Below, one piece after another: positions 23,936-31,267 of a stretch of DNA of 33,472 bases. The notes beneath the pieces were generated by a model, which had not been told where the DNA came from, ran no database searches, and saw nothing but the letters and a program-made list of their open reading frames with translations. The stretch is from an uncultured Lachnospiraceae bacterium (lineage in GTDB: Bacteria > Bacillota > Clostridia > Lachnospirales > Lachnospiraceae). A program made the position numbers and the translations under genes. Where the stretch lies: positions 1-33,472 of the forward strand of contig CALWPY010000017.1 in the NCBI GenBank assembly GCA_944383545.1. Reading direction: 5' to 3'. Positions within the stretch are counted from its first letter, which is position 1. Each line of letters opens with the position of its first letter.

Positions 23936-24403
23936 TCATTTATCTGTTTTATATAATTGTAAAAAATGTTCAATTTCCTCCTGTAAATTGGCCGTAAATG
24001 CTTGAGATAAAGCAATATACAGTTCTCTATCCGACCTGTCCATTTTCAAAAATGCCTTTTGTTCGGCTGTTTTAAGAGGCTCTATGTACTTCTTTATAAA
24101 ACCCTCTCCTTCCACCGTAATAAGCACATTTTTCTTACGTGAGGAGCCGGAGGTGTTTTCCAGAAAAACATAGCCTTTCTGTAAAAGACTTCGTACAGCG
24201 GAATTAACCGTCTGTTTTGATATGGATAACTCTTCACTCAGTTCCTGTTGGGAATACTTTTCTCCCGTGTCTGATAACACATATAAAATCCAAAATTCAC
24301 TCTCGGATAATTTAAATTTTGAGGCAATTTTATAGTATACTGCACCTACCGCCTTTACCTGACGATTTAATATTTTTAACAGAACATTTATATCATGTCT
24401 CAT
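23936..24403 (-). CDS. MarR-family transcriptional regulator 2
   Basis: 155 residues from the ATG at 24403, supported by AAAGGAG; the frame could extend to 24439 but would enter the terminator. Winged helix-turn-helix: YSQQELSEELSISKQTVNSAVRSLLQKGYV (recognition region) and wing SGSSRKKNVLITVEGEGF. It is homologous in layout to regulator 1 (24540-24986). The gene follows the structured leader at 24431-24536 and precedes the kinase-like and MATE genes, which it probably controls in response to a small-molecule ligand. Confidence 0.9.
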   Translation of the reverse strand: MRHDINVLLKILNRQVKAVGAVYYKIASKFKLSESEFWILYVLSDTGEKYSQQELSEELSISKQTVNSAVRSLLQKGYVFLENTSGSSRKKNVLITVEGEGFIKKYIEPLKTAEQKAFLKMDRSDRELYIALSQAFTANLQEEIEHFLQLYKTDK

Positions 24404-24430
24404 AAAATTCTCCTTTCCAAAAAATTTATA

Positions 24431-24536
24431 AAAAAACACCCGGTTATCAAATAATAACCGGGCGCACCCGACATCTTCTCCGACTGAGCGGAATCATTTT
24501 CCGCCGTGCCGCTGCGGCGGCCAGTCCTCCGATGAT
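24431..24536 (-). promoter_or_regulatory. Structured leader with terminator before marR 2 (candidate cis-regulatory RNA, copy A)
   Basis: Minus strand: ATCATCGGAGGACTG, two GC-rich hairpins, CAGTCGGAGAAGATGTCGG, then terminator CCCGGTTAT-loop-ATAACCGGG followed by TGTTTTTT. CATC/GATG and GACTG/CAGTC pair around conserved GGAG and GGAGAAG. It begins 4 bases after the stop of marR 1 and ends 28 bases before the start of marR 2, so it can decide readthrough between the two. Shared segments with 21838-21926 argue for a common structure. Confidence 0.5.
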
Positions 24537-24539
24537 ATC

Positions 24540-24986
24540 TTATAATATTCTGTTTATTTCTTCTTCCAACACTTCAATATGCCTTTGAGTGATTTTCAAC
24601 AGCTGATTACGTTCACTCTCAGTCAGACGCTCAAAGGAGCGTTGCTCGGCTTTTACTAAAGGAACAACTTTTTTATTTACAAGAGCCTCTCCCTCTTCAG
24701 TCAGAATAACCTGTTTGTTCTTTCTGCTTTCAGGTGCCTGCTCAAGTGATATAAATCCCTTTTTCTCCAACTTTTTTAAAGCCGAGTTAATTGTCTGAGG
24801 AGCAAAAAACCATACTGTACACAAATCCTTCTGGGTACATGGCTCACCATACTCATACAGTGAATACAATAACCAAAAAGCGGCATCCGATAATCCTACG
24901 GATTTTGCATAATCATGATAAAGTACATCCATCCTTTTATGAAGCCTGTTGAATGCTGCCATTACAAAAACTGTAGATACTTTCAT
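24540..24986 (-). CDS. MarR-family transcriptional regulator 1
   Basis: 148 residues; winged helix-turn-helix with CTQKDLCTVWFFAPQTINSALKKLEKKGFI and wing APESRKNKQVILTEEGEAL. The start is preceded by AGGGGTG. Its promoter contains a 19-bp inverted repeat (24997-25041), the type of site MarR dimers bind, so autorepression is likely. It heads the efflux cluster: regulator 2, kinase-like protein, MATE and ABC exporter follow on the same strand. Ligand unknown. Confidence 0.9.
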   Translation of the reverse strand: MKVSTVFVMAAFNRLHKRMDVLYHDYAKSVGLSDAAFWLLYSLYEYGEPCTQKDLCTVWFFAPQTINSALKKLEKKGFISLEQAPESRKNKQVILTEEGEALVNKKVVPLVKAEQRSFERLTESERNQLLKITQRHIEVLEEEINRIL

Positions 24987-24996
24987 ATTTCACCCC

Positions 24997-25046
24997 TTTT
25001 ATCCGAGTTCGGATTGAATTATAATCCGAACTCGGATAAAAGTCAA
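24997..25046 (-). promoter_or_regulatory. Promoter with embedded 19-bp MarR operator
   Basis: Minus strand TTGACT (25046-25041), a 17-base spacer, TATAAT (25023-25018). A perfect inverted repeat overlaps it: TTTTATCCGAGTTCGGATT (24997-25015), a 7-base centre, and AATCCGAACTCGGATAAAA (25023-25041). One arm fills the spacer, the other covers the transcription start, so bound repressor would block RNA polymerase. Each arm contains the smaller repeat TCCGAgtTCGGA. Confidence 0.85.
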
Positions 25047-25103
25047 GCATAATTATTAATTTTTTATACTGTATTCTGAGGAGTTCTTACTCCATGTTGT
25101 TGC

Positions 25104-25132
25104 TTTACTTATTAAAAGCAATGTAATATAAT
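25104..25132 (+). promoter_or_regulatory. Candidate promoter of the 25167 operon
   Basis: TTTACT (25104-25109), a 17-base spacer, and TATAAT (25127-25132), about 35 bases before the ATG at 25167. It points away from the MarR promoter, 60 bases apart. The MarR operator does not overlap it. Confidence 0.5.
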
Positions 25133-25166
25133 ATTCTCAGTTTAAAAGAGAGCGAGGAGTGATTTT

Positions 25167-25388
25167 ATGATAACTATAACAGATGCCCAACAGGATAATA
25201 TACTTCATCAGACTTCCAGACTGATTGATTTTGCAAATTCCATACATAATACTTTTTCAGTGAGCACAAATATAAGTGATAAAGCCATTTCCGAATGGCA
25301 CAACACCTTATATCAGGCTACTGCAATACTTGAAAATCTGGAATCTCAGGTACAGCGTATTGAAAAGATGAGCAGGAGTGAGCAGTAA
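25167..25388 (+). CDS. Small helical protein, 73 aa
   Basis: 73 residues, soluble, helical (NILHQTSRLIDFANSIHNTF, LYQATAILENLESQVQRIEKM). A GCGAGGAG site precedes the ATG. It is directly upstream of the methyltransferase gene and its stop lies 5 bases before that gene's ATG. I do not recognise the family. Its fixed position in front of the methyltransferase and hslO may indicate a conserved small operon. Confidence 0.6.
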   Translation: MITITDAQQDNILHQTSRLIDFANSIHNTFSVSTNISDKAISEWHNTLYQATAILENLESQVQRIEKMSRSEQ

Positions 25389-25392
25389 ATTT

Positions 25393-26154
25393 ATGTCCGA
25401 GGCATATTCAGATTTTGCAAAAGTTTATGATGAACTTATGGATAATATTCCATATAATGACTGGTTTTCATATCTTCATGGTATTTTAAAAGAATATAAT
25501 ATAAATAAAGGTCTTGCAGCCGAACTGGGTTGCGGTACGGGTACCATAACAGAACTCATGTCCGCCTCAGGCTATAGCATGATAGGGATTGACAATTCAC
25601 CTGACATGCTTAATATTGCAAAGAAAAAGCAGGAAGCTACCGGCTCTGACACTCTTTATCTCTGTCAGGATATGAGAAGCTTTGAACTCTATGGTACGGT
25701 TTCGTGCATAGTGAGCATCTGCGACTGTATTAACTATATAACAGAAAAAGACGAACTCATTCAGGTTTTCAGTCTTGTAAATAATTATCTTGACCCTAGA
25801 GGAATCTTTGTTTTTGATTTTAACACAAAGCATTATTATAAAGATACGGTAGGCTCTTCTACCATTGCAGAAACCAGAGATGACATCAGTTTTATCTGGG
25901 ATAATTATTACGATACGGAATCCGATATAAACGAACTTGAACTCACCTTATTTATTAAGGAAGAAAAAGACAGTGAACTTTTCAGAAGACATACAGAGTA
26001 CCACTATCAGAGGGGTTATACTTTAAAAGAAATAAAAGACTGTATCAGAAAATCCGGTCTTGAATTTGTAAATGCATATAAGGCATTTACCAAAGAGACC
26101 GCATCAGATAATGATGACAGAATATATATAATAGCAAGGGAGTACGGAAAATAA
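25393..26154 (+). CDS. Class I SAM-dependent methyltransferase
   Basis: 253 residues from the ATG at 25393 (MSEAYSDFAKVYDELMDNIPY is the typical family start); an upstream GTG at 25378 overlapping the previous gene would add 5 residues. SAM-binding motif I LAAELGCGTGTITELM, acidic loop GIDNSPDMLNIAKK, and motif IV region VSCIVSICDCINYI. Substrate is not predictable from sequence. It abuts hslO (TAAATG), so the two are co-expressed. Confidence 0.88.
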   Translation: MSEAYSDFAKVYDELMDNIPYNDWFSYLHGILKEYNINKGLAAELGCGTGTITELMSASGYSMIGIDNSPDMLNIAKKKQEATGSDTLYLCQDMRSFELYGTVSCIVSICDCINYITEKDELIQVFSLVNNYLDPRGIFVFDFNTKHYYKDTVGSSTIAETRDDISFIWDNYYDTESDINELELTLFIKEEKDSELFRRHTEYHYQRGYTLKEIKDCIRKSGLEFVNAYKAFTKETASDNDDRIYIIAREYGK

Positions 26155-27039
26155 ATGACTGATTACATTATAAAAGGAATGGCATGCGATAATCAGGTGA
26201 GATTTTTTGCGGCATACACAAAAGAAACCGTAGAAACAGCCAGACAAATTCATAACACAAGTCCCGTAGCCACTGCTGCCATAGGGAGACTTCTTACGGC
26301 AGGAGCAATGATGGGAGCAATGTGTAAAAACGATTCTGATATTTTAACACTCCGAATTGACTGCAATGGTCCTATAGGGGGAATTACAGTTACCGCAGAT
26401 TCACATGCAAACGTAAAGGGATTTGTAAATAATCCCGAAGTAATAATCCCTGCCAATTCACAAGGGAAGTTAGACGTAAGTGGTGCCGTAGGTTTAGGAG
26501 TCTTAAATGTAATAAAGGATATCGGACTTAAGGAGCCTTACATAGGCCAGACTGAGCTTAAGACAGGGGAAATCGGCGACGACCTGACCTATTATTTCGC
26601 ATCAAGTGAACAGATACCTACATCTGTCGGTCTGGGAGTTCTCATGGAAAAAAATAATACTGTAAAGCATGCAGGCGGTTTTATTATCCAGCTTATGCCG
26701 TTTGCCGAAGAAGACACCATTACTGCACTTGAAAATAATATCGGAAAAATCACATCAATTACTTCTCTTTTTGAACAGGGCTTGACCCCTGAAGATATAA
26801 TAAAAAAGATTTTTGAAGGCTCTGACTTTACCATAACAGACACTCTTCCGACAGGTTATCACTGCAACTGCAGCAGAAGCCGTGTAGAAAAAGCAGTTGT
26901 AAGTCTCGGGAGAAAAGAGCTTGAAAATATTATTTCCGAGGGAAAACCAATAGAGCTCGGATGCCAGTTCTGCAATTCCAAATATCAGTTTTCGGTTTCT
27001 GAACTGGAAACTCTTTTGGAAAATTCACAGCCACAATAG
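26155..27039 (+). CDS. hslO: Hsp33 redox-activated chaperone
   Basis: 294 residues, the usual length. The N-terminal domain carries RFFAAYTKETVETAR and AAIGRLLTAGAMMGAMCK. The C-terminal zinc-binding redox switch is Cys237-x-Cys239 (HCNCSRSR) and Cys270-x-x-Cys273 (GCQFCNSKY). Oxidation releases zinc and activates the holdase. All four cysteines are present. Its last 55 bases overlap the 3' end of queH on the opposite strand. Confidence 0.96.
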   Translation: MTDYIIKGMACDNQVRFFAAYTKETVETARQIHNTSPVATAAIGRLLTAGAMMGAMCKNDSDILTLRIDCNGPIGGITVTADSHANVKGFVNNPEVIIPANSQGKLDVSGAVGLGVLNVIKDIGLKEPYIGQTELKTGEIGDDLTYYFASSEQIPTSVGLGVLMEKNNTVKHAGGFIIQLMPFAEEDTITALENNIGKITSITSLFEQGLTPEDIIKKIFEGSDFTITDTLPTGYHCNCSRSRVEKAVVSLGRKELENIISEGKPIELGCQFCNSKYQFSVSELETLLENSQPQ

Positions 27040-27617
27040 TCCTGCCTGTAAAGATTATATTCTTTTGAAAGTTCTATTGAACGCTTGTATCCGTTCTTTT
27101 TCTTAAAATCACTGTATAAAAACTTTAACCGGGGAAGGTCTTTCACAAGGCTTTCTCCTATTTCATTTATCCAACCTGCATTTTTAAAAGGACTTATTGA
27201 AAGCGACGTGGTAAAATAATCAAATCCGTTTTCTACTGCATATTCTGCCGCACGTTTCATTCTTATGTAATAACAGTCATAGCATCTGGCTCCTTTTTCA
27301 GGAAGGTCTTCTCTTCCCTTTGCCATTTCATAAAAAACTTCGGGCTCATATTCGCCCTTTTCCAGTTTGACTGCTTCCGTAAAATCCGCACTGCCGACAA
27401 ATCGTTTTAATTCCTCATATCTTTTTACATATTCAACATTATCGGTTATATTAGGATTATAGAAATATACGGTAATATCAAATATATTACTTAACAGCTC
27501 CAATACATGTGAACTGCATGGAGCACAGCATACATGCAAAAGAAGTTTTTTCTTTACTTCACTGTTTAATGCTTCTTCTGTCTGTTCCTCAAATAACTTA
27601 TAATAATTTTTATTCAT
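26985..27617 (-). CDS. queH: Epoxyqueuosine reductase QueH
   Basis: 210 residues. QueH (DUF208) performs the last step of queuosine synthesis in tRNA using an Fe-S/iron centre, replacing QueG. Seen: LLLHVCCAPCSSHVLELL (Cys30, 31, 34), YFYNPNI, GARCYDCYYIRM and DYCGCEFS, the conserved cysteine sets. Ribosome site GGAAGGAT. It is convergent with hslO and overlaps it by 55 bases, so antisense 3' ends can form. Confidence 0.94.
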   Translation of the reverse strand: MNKNYYKLFEEQTEEALNSEVKKKLLLHVCCAPCSSHVLELLSNIFDITVYFYNPNITDNVEYVKRYEELKRFVGSADFTEAVKLEKGEYEPEVFYEMAKGREDLPEKGARCYDCYYIRMKRAAEYAVENGFDYFTTSLSISPFKNAGWINEIGESLVKDLPRLKFLYSDFKKKNGYKRSIELSKEYNLYRQDYCGCEFSKRVSSSETEN

Positions 27618-27740
27618 GACAAAATATCCTTCCTTAAATCCTGTCGTTCATAAAAATGCACAAGATTGTCAGTATTTTTCTTCTCATTTTAGCATTTTGA
27701 CCAATTAGATACTGTATTTTTAAGTTTCTTTTTTGAATTT

Positions 27741-27840
27741 TTGTATATTTTTAACGATTGACTTTGTCAAAAATATACAATATACTTATATTAAATCAGT
27801 TGTATTAATAATTATTAATTTATTACTTTATTAATACAAA
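27741..27840 (+). promoter_or_regulatory. Promoter with inverted repeat and symmetric 5' leader of the 76-aa gene
   Basis: TTGACT (27758-27763), a 17-base spacer, and TATACT (27781-27786). A perfect 12-bp inverted repeat, TTGTATATTTTT (27741-27752) and AAAAATATACAA (27769-27780), brackets the -35 box. A second, TTGTATTAATAA (27800-27811) and TTATTAATACAA (27828-27839), lies in the leader just before the AGGGAGG site. The first suits a repressor; the second can form an mRNA hairpin or bind a regulator. The rest of the 245-base gap shows nothing else. Confidence 0.7.
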
Positions 27841-27862
27841 TGTTTCAAGGGAGGTTTTTGAT

Positions 27863-28093
27863 ATGACCGTTGAACAAGCTGTAAAAAAATATAAAATGGA
27901 GCCACTGAATGCTTATACCGCAAAGGCAAAAGCTCAGGAGCTTAATGTTAAGGATGTTTTATACATGAATGTTTCCAAAAACAAATATGCATATATAGTA
28001 AGAGATCATAGGGGTTTAATGCTTTATACAGATGAAAAGAGCATCTATACCAAGATGTACAAAGGTCTTAAAATGATTCCACTGGAACCATAA
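27863..28093 (+). CDS. Small basic protein, 76 aa, unknown function
   Basis: 76 residues with about 14 lysines, mixed alpha/beta (MTVEQAVKKYKMEPLNAYT, DVLYMNVSKNKYAYIVRDHRGL). No signal peptide or membrane segment. It has its own consensus promoter, an excellent AGGGAGG site and a strong terminator downstream, so it is a monocistronic and probably well-expressed gene. I do not recognise the family; a nucleic-acid-binding role would fit its charge but is a guess. Confidence 0.7.
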   Translation: MTVEQAVKKYKMEPLNAYTAKAKAQELNVKDVLYMNVSKNKYAYIVRDHRGLMLYTDEKSIYTKMYKGLKMIPLEP

Positions 28094-28102
28094 TGGTTTT
28101 AT

Positions 28103-28189
28103 ATAGACCGGCAGAGACCGAAAGAGGACCGGACAAAAGCTGTAATGTTTCACAGGCAAGACAGTTTTTAGTCCGGTCTATCTTTTTCT
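28103..28189 (+). terminator. Terminator with two alternative 5' partner strands
   Basis: CCGGTCTAT (28173-28181), followed by CTTTTTCTT, can pair either with ATAGACCGG (28103-28111) or, as GTCCGGTC (28171-28178), with GACCGGAC (28127-28134). It lies between convergent genes. On the minus strand it is preceded by A-rich sequence, so it may work in both directions. Confidence 0.75.
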
Positions 28190-28194
28190 TATAT

Positions 28195-28611
28195 TCAAAT
28201 CCACCTGTACTTCATTTTCTTCTCATCAAATATCTTCCATCTTATATAATCATCCAATAATATTATAGCCGCACTTAAAAACAGCCATAGTATTGAAAAA
28301 TATATACATATCTGTCCCATTACATTAAGAGGCATATATTTATAATCCCATATATCCCATTTAAGCCATACATTTACTATAAGTCCGGTAATAAATTCCA
28401 GTGTTGTTATTACTACCGACCCTATAATCATCTGCATCGGAAACGACAGTTCATACCTGCTCCACTGATTCAGTCCTCCTACAATATAAAAACAAAGTCC
28501 TCCGCATATGAACATTGAAAAATGGGAATATCCTCTGTAAATTATTTCTATATAGAAATATATTAGTCCACCTGTAAAAATAAGAATAAACGCTTTTAAA
28601 AACTTATCCAT
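28195..28611 (-). CDS. Small membrane protein, putative ABC-transporter type IV (CmpB) family
   Basis: 138 residues from the ATG at 28611, chosen for GGGGGA upstream. Four membrane helices; motifs GGLIYFYIEIIYRGYSHFSMF, then GGLCFYIVGGLNQ, and WDIWDYKYMPLNVMGQICIYFS match the CmpB-like putative ABC-transporter type IV family (PF06541 type) of Clostridia. The biochemical role is unknown despite the name. The next gene upstream is 81 bases away. Confidence 0.8.
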   Translation of the reverse strand: MDKFLKAFILIFTGGLIYFYIEIIYRGYSHFSMFICGGLCFYIVGGLNQWSRYELSFPMQMIIGSVVITTLEFITGLIVNVWLKWDIWDYKYMPLNVMGQICIYFSILWLFLSAAIILLDDYIRWKIFDEKKMKYRWI

Positions 28612-28692
28612 AAAATCCCCCGGGCTGCTTAAATTCATACATAACTTTAATATCAACCGGGGGATTTAATTTTATTCATTTTTGATTAATTT

Positions 28693-29211
28693 TTATCTCC
28701 TGTAGCCCCCGGGAAGATATTTTTCCCTTAAGTACAATTTCATATGTTCCACACACTTATCATCAAATTCAAATATGGTCATTTTATCCTTCTTATTTTC
28801 CACGGAATATATCGCATAAAAATTATCCTTATTCTCCTTATTCTGTGAAGTGTAATCATTTACCGTAATACCAGCCTTATTTTTTACGTCCTGCTCTACT
28901 TTATTTGTAAATGCCTTGTCCATATATACTATATCGCCGACATTTATTTCCAGTACGGTTTTACGCTTTTTCTTTGCAATAATCTTAGCCACTTCTATAT
29001 CTCCGTTTACAATTATATATTCATACTCAAAATTGATTGAATTTTTAGTAAGAACTACAAGAAGTATTCCAAGCATTAAAATGAATATCCCAAACGGAGT
29101 AAAAATCGTAAAAATCGCTCCCAGTACCGTAACTGCTATTGAAACCGCAAATAGGATATATTTCCCTATGCCCGGTTTTCCTTTAATAATTTTTTCATTA
29201 TATCTGTCCAT
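28693..29211 (-). CDS. DUF6106-like membrane protein
   Basis: 172 residues: short N-terminus, two membrane helices (about 18-55, ILFAVSIAVTVLGAIF and FGIFILMLGILLVVL), then a cytoplasmic part with FEYEYIIVNGDIEVAKIIAKKKRK. This is the layout of DUF6106 proteins common in Lachnospiraceae. Function unknown. Ribosome site GGAGAATG. Confidence 0.65.
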   Translation of the reverse strand: MDRYNEKIIKGKPGIGKYILFAVSIAVTVLGAIFTIFTPFGIFILMLGILLVVLTKNSINFEYEYIIVNGDIEVAKIIAKKKRKTVLEINVGDIVYMDKAFTNKVEQDVKNKAGITVNDYTSQNKENKDNFYAIYSVENKKDKMTIFEFDDKCVEHMKLYLREKYLPGGYRR

Positions 29212-29290
29212 AAAACATTCTCCATCCGTATTAATTTTTTATTTCATTTTAAATTATTTATCATTCTTTTTCAACAAAATAAATAATATT

Positions 29291-30214
29291 TCACACGATT
29301 TCATCAAAAAGTATTCTGCTGTTTTTTAAATTATTACTTTTATCTGAAAAATCAAGCAACATCATTACATGTTCCAAAGAAGAATTATCTTTAAATAAAG
29401 GTACTTCTTCTGTAATTTTTTTATTTATCTCTTCAGACATATGAAACCTGATTTTCAAAAAACCCGGATATTTCTTTCTGCATATTGATAATATTTCTTT
29501 TATAATCAAATTATATTTTCCAAACAATACAACATGCTGTACCTCTATTATTCCTTCTGCAGTTCCCACTGTAAAATATCCTACAGGCATATCATTATCA
29601 TAAACTGCATACATACTGCAGCCTTCACTCAAAGCTTCCCTTATTAATCTCTCAAAATACTTCCTGCTCCTGCATGCATATACGTCAAATTCATTATCCA
29701 ATAATCTGTCAATTTCAGAAATAAAATAATCAGTTATTTTTTCTTCACTCATTACTGCAAGGTTAATGCCATTATCACCACAAAAATTAATATCGCTTTC
29801 AACTTCAATTTCTGTACATATGCAGTTTTGTACAGAAACAAATCCGGAAGAACTGTAATATGCAGTGTCAGCAGGCCAGAGATAGGTAAACGGGCTTTCT
29901 TTTCTTATATCGTTAAGTGCATGGTTTAAAAGCTTTTTCATATAACCCTTTAATCTGAACTCAGGGACTATCGCAACGCCTACTATATAATAAATTGTAC
30001 ATTGTTTTCCTCTTAACATGAACTCATAGGGATTAAGATGAATCATCCCCACTACCTTTTCATCCTCTTCTGCAAGAAGAATTTTATTGTCATAAAACAT
30101 ATTGGATAAATAATAATCTGTGAATCCTTTCGTATCATGGAAAGTTTTATCCCAAAAGTCCCTGATTTCAATTTTGTCTTTATCGCTTTTATCTGAATAT
30201 CTGAATGAGAACAT
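29291..30214 (-). CDS. GNAT-family N-acetyltransferase (Eis-like architecture)
   Basis: 307 residues. The N-terminal GNAT domain shows ILLAEEDEKVVGMIHLNPYEF and YYIVGVAIVPEFRLKGYMKKLLNHAL, the acetyl-CoA binding segment (family R/Q-x-x-G-x-G/A, here R-L-K-G-Y-M). A second GNAT-like region (CSMYAVYDNDMPVGYFTV) follows, as in Eis-like two-GNAT proteins. Acceptor unknown. It starts after CGGAGAAG, 27 bases from ispF. Confidence 0.85.
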   Translation of the reverse strand: MFSFRYSDKSDKDKIEIRDFWDKTFHDTKGFTDYYLSNMFYDNKILLAEEDEKVVGMIHLNPYEFMLRGKQCTIYYIVGVAIVPEFRLKGYMKKLLNHALNDIRKESPFTYLWPADTAYYSSSGFVSVQNCICTEIEVESDINFCGDNGINLAVMSEEKITDYFISEIDRLLDNEFDVYACRSRKYFERLIREALSEGCSMYAVYDNDMPVGYFTVGTAEGIIEVQHVVLFGKYNLIIKEILSICRKKYPGFLKIRFHMSEEINKKITEEVPLFKDNSSLEHVMMLLDFSDKSNNLKNSRILFDEIV

Positions 30215-30241
30215 TTATCTTCTCCGTCCTTTAATTAAATC

Positions 30242-30796
30242 TTAAGCCTTCGGACAGCCTGAACAGCTTCCACAGTTATTTTTTACATATCCCGTTTCAT
30301 CCACAGGCATGTATGAATAATCATCAACTGTTTCCAAAAGACATATTGACTGGGCGCTTATACCCTTTCCTTCTCCTGTAAATCCAAGCCCTTCTTCGGT
30401 TGTTGCTTTTACATTTATACGCTTTTCTTCAATACTTAGCGCTTCTGATATATTTTTTTTCATTTCACTGATATACGGAGCCATCTTAGGTCTCTGGGCA
30501 ATTATTGTAGCATCAATATTTCCTATTATATAATTCTCATTATCTATAAGATGTCCTACTTCTTTAAGAAGCTCCATGCTGTCTGCTCCTTTATATCTGT
30601 CATCAGTATCAGGAAAATGCTTTCCTATGTCACCCAGGCCTGCTGCTCCCAGCATGGAATCCATAATGGCATGAAGCAGTACGTCAGCATCTGAGTGCCC
30701 GTCCAATCCAAGTTCATAAGGAATGTCCACTCCTCCTATAATAAGCTTTCTTCCCTCTGCCAGTCTGTGCACATCATACCCCATTCCAATACGCAT
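30242..30796 (-). CDS. ispF: 2-C-methyl-D-erythritol 2,4-cyclodiphosphate synthase with Cys-rich tail
   Basis: 184 residues from the ATG at 30796, chosen for AGAGGTG upstream. IspF converts CDP-ME-2-phosphate to MEcPP in the MEP isoprenoid pathway. Seen: [12 protein letters not shown] (metal Asp and His), [35 protein letters not shown], and a C-terminal core [15 protein letters not shown]. The catalytic part ends near residue 155-160. About 25 extra residues follow, ending [12 protein letters not shown], not part of the usual enzyme. Confidence 0.96.
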   Translation of the reverse strand: MRIGMGYDVHRLAEGRKLIIGGVDIPYELGLDGHSDADVLLHAIMDSMLGAAGLGDIGKHFPDTDDRYKGADSMELLKEVGHLIDNENYIIGNIDATIIAQRPKMAPYISEMKKNISEALSIEEKRINVKATTEEGLGFTGEGKGISAQSICLLETVDDYSYMPVDETGYVKNNCGSCSGCPKA

Positions 30797-30840
30797 ATAA
30801 TTTATCACCTCTTTTAATTGATTAAACAAAATGATTTTAT

Positions 30841-30910
30841 ATCACCAATCCGAAGGATTGATGACGCAAGCGCGGAGCCACGCGAAGCGTTTTTCATGCG
30901 ACGCGCTCAT
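30841..30910. repeat. Structured intergenic repeat, copy 3
   Basis: Very similar to copies 1 and 2: ATCACCAATCC-GAA-GGATTG, then GCGCG...CGCGC around ACGC-GAA-GCGT, ending GCTCAT. It is the first of three adjacent copies that fill most of the 471-base gap between ispF and the TPM-domain gene. Between 31066 and 31198 I see nothing further. Confidence 0.85.
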
Positions 30911-30920
30911 TTTATCATTT

Positions 30921-30991
30921 ATCACCAATCCGCAGGATTGATGATGCACGCACAGCGCCATCGCGGAGCGATTTTCATGCGCTGTGCTCAT
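30921..30991. repeat. Structured intergenic repeat, copy 4 with compensatory changes
   Basis: Same layout as copy 3, but the outer stem is GCACAGCGC/GCGCTGTGC and the inner hairpin ATCGC-GGA-GCGAT. Both arms changed together, so pairing is preserved. It ends GCTCAT, as the others do. Confidence 0.8.
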
Positions 30992-30995
30992 TTTG

Positions 30996-31065
30996 TCGCC
31001 TGTCGGCTCCATGTTTTTTTCGCATTATGCCGGTATGCGCAAGCGCATCCCGTCGCAATGCTCAT
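30996..31065. repeat. Structured intergenic repeat, copy 5 (diverged)
   Basis: Lacks the CAATCC hairpin but keeps the end GCTCAT and the architecture: outer GCATT/AATGC and inner ATGCGC-AA-GCGCAT. A degenerate member of the array. Confidence 0.6.
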
Positions 31066-31198
31066 TTTATCATAATCCAAAGTATACCTCAAGTAATGTA
31101 CAAATATGAGTATACGAAATAATTATTTTCGGTTGATTTTTTCAACGATAATACTTATTAATTCTTTTTCACCGATATAAATCATACATTAATAAATA

Positions 31199-31227
31199 TT
31201 TACACTCATACAAAAATAGTGTAAACT
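31199..31227 (+). promoter_or_regulatory. Promoter with inverted repeat before the TPM-domain gene
   Basis: TTTACA (31199-31204), a 17-base spacer, TAAACT (31222-31227). TTTACACT (31199-31206) and AGTGTAAA (31218-31225) form a perfect 8-bp inverted repeat covering both promoter boxes, a plausible operator. AAGGAGG precedes the ATG. Confidence 0.65.
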
Positions 31228-31267
31228 AATCGTGTAAATTTTAATTATACTTTTAAGGAGGAATTAT

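Noticed and set aside
30841-31065. Tandem repeats that might be a CRISPR array
   Set aside because: Units are about 70 bp, mostly adjacent without regular unique spacers, and palindromic; no cas genes are near.
30818-31075. 85-codon plus-strand frame in the repeat array
   Set aside because: Made almost wholly of the structured repeats, with repeating peptide segments and no ribosome site.
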